Assembly: GCA_910578035.1 (NCBI GenBank)
Contig: CAJTOB010000083.1
Location: 1 to 6,039 of the forward strand
Origin: an uncultured Muribaculaceae bacterium
GTDB taxonomy: Bacteria; Bacteroidota; Bacteroidia; Bacteroidales; Muribaculaceae
Direction of reading: 5' to 3'
Length of the DNA stretch: 6,039 nt
Under the pieces are notes generated by a model. That model ran no database searches. It worked only from the letters and a program-made list of their open reading frames with translations, and was not told the DNA's origin. Both the position numbers and the translations under genes were made by a program. Below, in pieces: positions 5,119 to 6,039 of the stretch; position 1 is the first letter of the stretch; every line of letters starts with the position of its first letter.

Positions 5119-5574
5119 TTATGATTTACAATAATTCTCGACAACATATAAACCAACGGAAATATGCTGCGCCGCAACCTTTTCCAATGTTTGTTTAACA
5201 TCCTCCCAAAGAAGACCACCCAATCCGGCACCTATCGCAGGAAGAGCGATCTTGTCAACACCAACACTTTCCGCAATTTCCATCATTTTGCCTGACGCAC
5301 TCTCGATATATTCAAGTTTTGCCTTAGTTCGCCATGTTGCTTGAGTCCCGAGATTAAACACATATCCCGGACCATAATTATAAGCATAGACATCTCCGGG
5401 ATTAAACTCTCCGTTATAGCATAGTCGTTTGTATTCAACATACATTTCAGGGAATTTAGCCTTAAACTGTAATGCAATTCCTTTGCCCATGGCTCCGGCA
5501 CAATTACATCCGTGGGCGTAACTCGTCACGTCTGCAATATCAAATATGTCTCCATATTTTATATAATGTATCAT
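5119..5574 (-). CDS. Stand-alone macro-domain protein (DarG/TARG1-like, ADP-ribose binding)
   Basis: A 151-residue protein that is one complete macro domain. Macro domains bind ADP-ribose, and members near DarG and TARG1 remove ADP-ribose from DNA or protein. Residues 8-13 (GDIFDI) give the first strand with its Asp. Residues 22-38 (GCNCAGAMGKGIALQFK) form the ADP-ribose-binding loop with N24. FNLGTQ (73-78) and WRTKAKLEYIES follow, and residues 111-126 hold the phosphate loop LPAIGAGLGGLLWEDV. At the place where DarG and TARG1, as I recall them, have a catalytic Lys (xTK), this protein has Gln78. It may therefore bind without the usual Lys chemistry, as in Poa1-like proteins. ATG 5574 lies 6 bases after the stop of the Ig-like gene, so the two are cotranscribed. 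No DarT-like toxin is visible in the window. Domain call strong; enzyme activity unsure. Confidence 0.88.
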   Translation of the reverse strand: MIHYIKYGDIFDIADVTSYAHGCNCAGAMGKGIALQFKAKFPEMYVEYKRLCYNGEFNPGDVYAYNYGPGYVFNLGTQATWRTKAKLEYIESASGKMMEIAESVGVDKIALPAIGAGLGGLLWEDVKQTLEKVAAQHISVGLYVVENYCKS

Positions 5575-5580
5575 AAATGT

Positions 5581-6039
5581 TTATCTGATTTGAAATTCAA
5601 CATAAACGGTATCACTTGGCGTTGACCGTGGATAGGGAGGATATGAGAAAGTCTTTGCCATGCGATAAGTTCCGGGAAGCCAGTTGCGATCATAAAACCA
5701 TGGATTGACAGTTTTTTGAAAAGGTTTGTCCGGAAATACAATCCACCCTACAGCGATAAATATGACATTTAATGATCCATCTGGATTCATCTTTGTCCTA
5801 TCCAATGGAATCTCATTCCATTGCCCTTCATCTGACAATTTCTCAATCCGGAACCATTCACCAGTCATACCCTCTACATCTCTGCTATTTTCAAACTGTA
5901 CAATGATGGAATCCACAGGACTTTTGATTGTCGTAGGGTTGACAATTCTCATTGTCATGCCCTCAGCCGTGGCATAGCTCTTCTGCGGCATCACATCCGG
6001 TATTTCTATCTTCTCTCCGAGGAAATGGGGTTGCTTGCC
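5581..6039 (-). CDS. Ig-like (Big_14-like) domain protein, 5' end beyond window
   Basis: The frame is open from the right edge to TAA at 5581-5583, giving the last 152 residues of a longer protein. Internal GTG (5994) and ATG (5991) codons exist, but the frame runs on upstream (PHFLGEKIEIPD), so the true start is probably outside. The visible part is rich in beta-strand patterns: MTMRIVNPTTIKSP, then SIIVQFENS, GEWFRIEKL, GQWNEIPLD, LPGTYRMAKTF, and VYVEFQIR at the end. A Trp followed by a Leu-Pro-like segment, then LPGTYR and a closing YVEFxI strand, recalls the Big_14 Ig-like domain of Bacteroidota surface or periplasmic lipoproteins. A signal peptide or lipobox would lie outside the window. 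It precedes the macro-domain gene by 6 bases. Function unknown; family call tentative. Confidence 0.68.
   Translation of the reverse strand, partial: GKQPHFLGEKIEIPDVMPQKSYATAEGMTMRIVNPTTIKSPVDSIIVQFENSRDVEGMTGEWFRIEKLSDEGQWNEIPLDRTKMNPDGSLNVIFIAVGWIVFPDKPFQKTVNPWFYDRNWLPGTYRMAKTFSYPPYPRSTPSDTVYVEFQIR

Noticed and set aside
5104..5119. Hairpin as terminator between integrase remnant and macro gene
   Set aside because: Stem is about 5 AT-rich pairs without a following T-run on either strand.
5726..5977. Plus-strand open frame (83 codons)
   Set aside because: Antisense to the Ig-like protein, whose strand pattern and 6-base spacing to the macro gene support the minus strand.
5119..6039. DarTG toxin-antitoxin pair
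   Set aside because: The macro domain resembles DarG, but the neighbouring gene is an Ig-like protein and no DarT ADP-ribosyltransferase is present; the DarG C-terminal domain is also missing.

Overview
The window looks like the end of an integrated mobile element in a Bacteroidota (Bacteroidales-type) genome. Three things point that way: a good match to the Bacteroidota promoter form (TTTG, about 20 bases, TAnnTTTG), very little use of Shine-Dalgarno sites, and gene families (CHC2 primase, small helix-turn-helix proteins, arm-domain integrase, Big_14-like protein) that are familiar from that phylum. No database search was possible, so family calls rest on motifs read by eye.

Bases 1-3440, minus strand, hold one compact leftward operon. 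It starts with four small proteins of 63, 90, 84 and 66 aa, at least two of which look like DNA-binding proteins. They are followed, with a 4-base start/stop overlap, by a large primase-helicase whose visible 838 codons run off the left edge of the window. This gene has no start-to-stop frame inside the window, but its minus-strand frame is open from 2516 to base 1. It carries a CHC2 zinc finger, a DnaG catalytic core with TOPRIM, and an AAA-type ATPase with Walker A and B motifs.

Bases 3441-3592 are a control region between that operon and a rightward Cro/CI-type regulator (3593-4048). The best rightward and leftward promoter elements point at each other, so the two leaders would overlap. 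A 13-base direct repeat and a small palindrome sit where operators would be expected. This resembles a lysogeny-type switch.

Bases 4049-4585 contain no intact gene. They hold a degenerate two-copy coding repeat (4160-4378), a strong 17-bp-stem terminator (4403-4450), and an array of GTAGA motifs in an 11-base register (4496-4561) directly before the integrase start. The array looks like arm-type binding sites for a tyrosine recombinase. The integrase (4586-5017) keeps its arm-binding and core-binding domains but lacks the whole catalytic domain; family similarity stops near base 4985.

Bases 5018-5118 carry no gene. From 5119 to the right edge lies a separate leftward pair: a 5'-partial Ig-like (Big_14-like) protein and, 6 bases after it, a macro-domain protein of the DarG/TARG1 type. 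The order regulator, divergent small DNA-binding genes, primase-helicase, with an integrase nearby, is what one expects of a prophage, a phage satellite or an integrative mobilizable element. The truncated integrase suggests that this copy has been damaged or rearranged at its right end.
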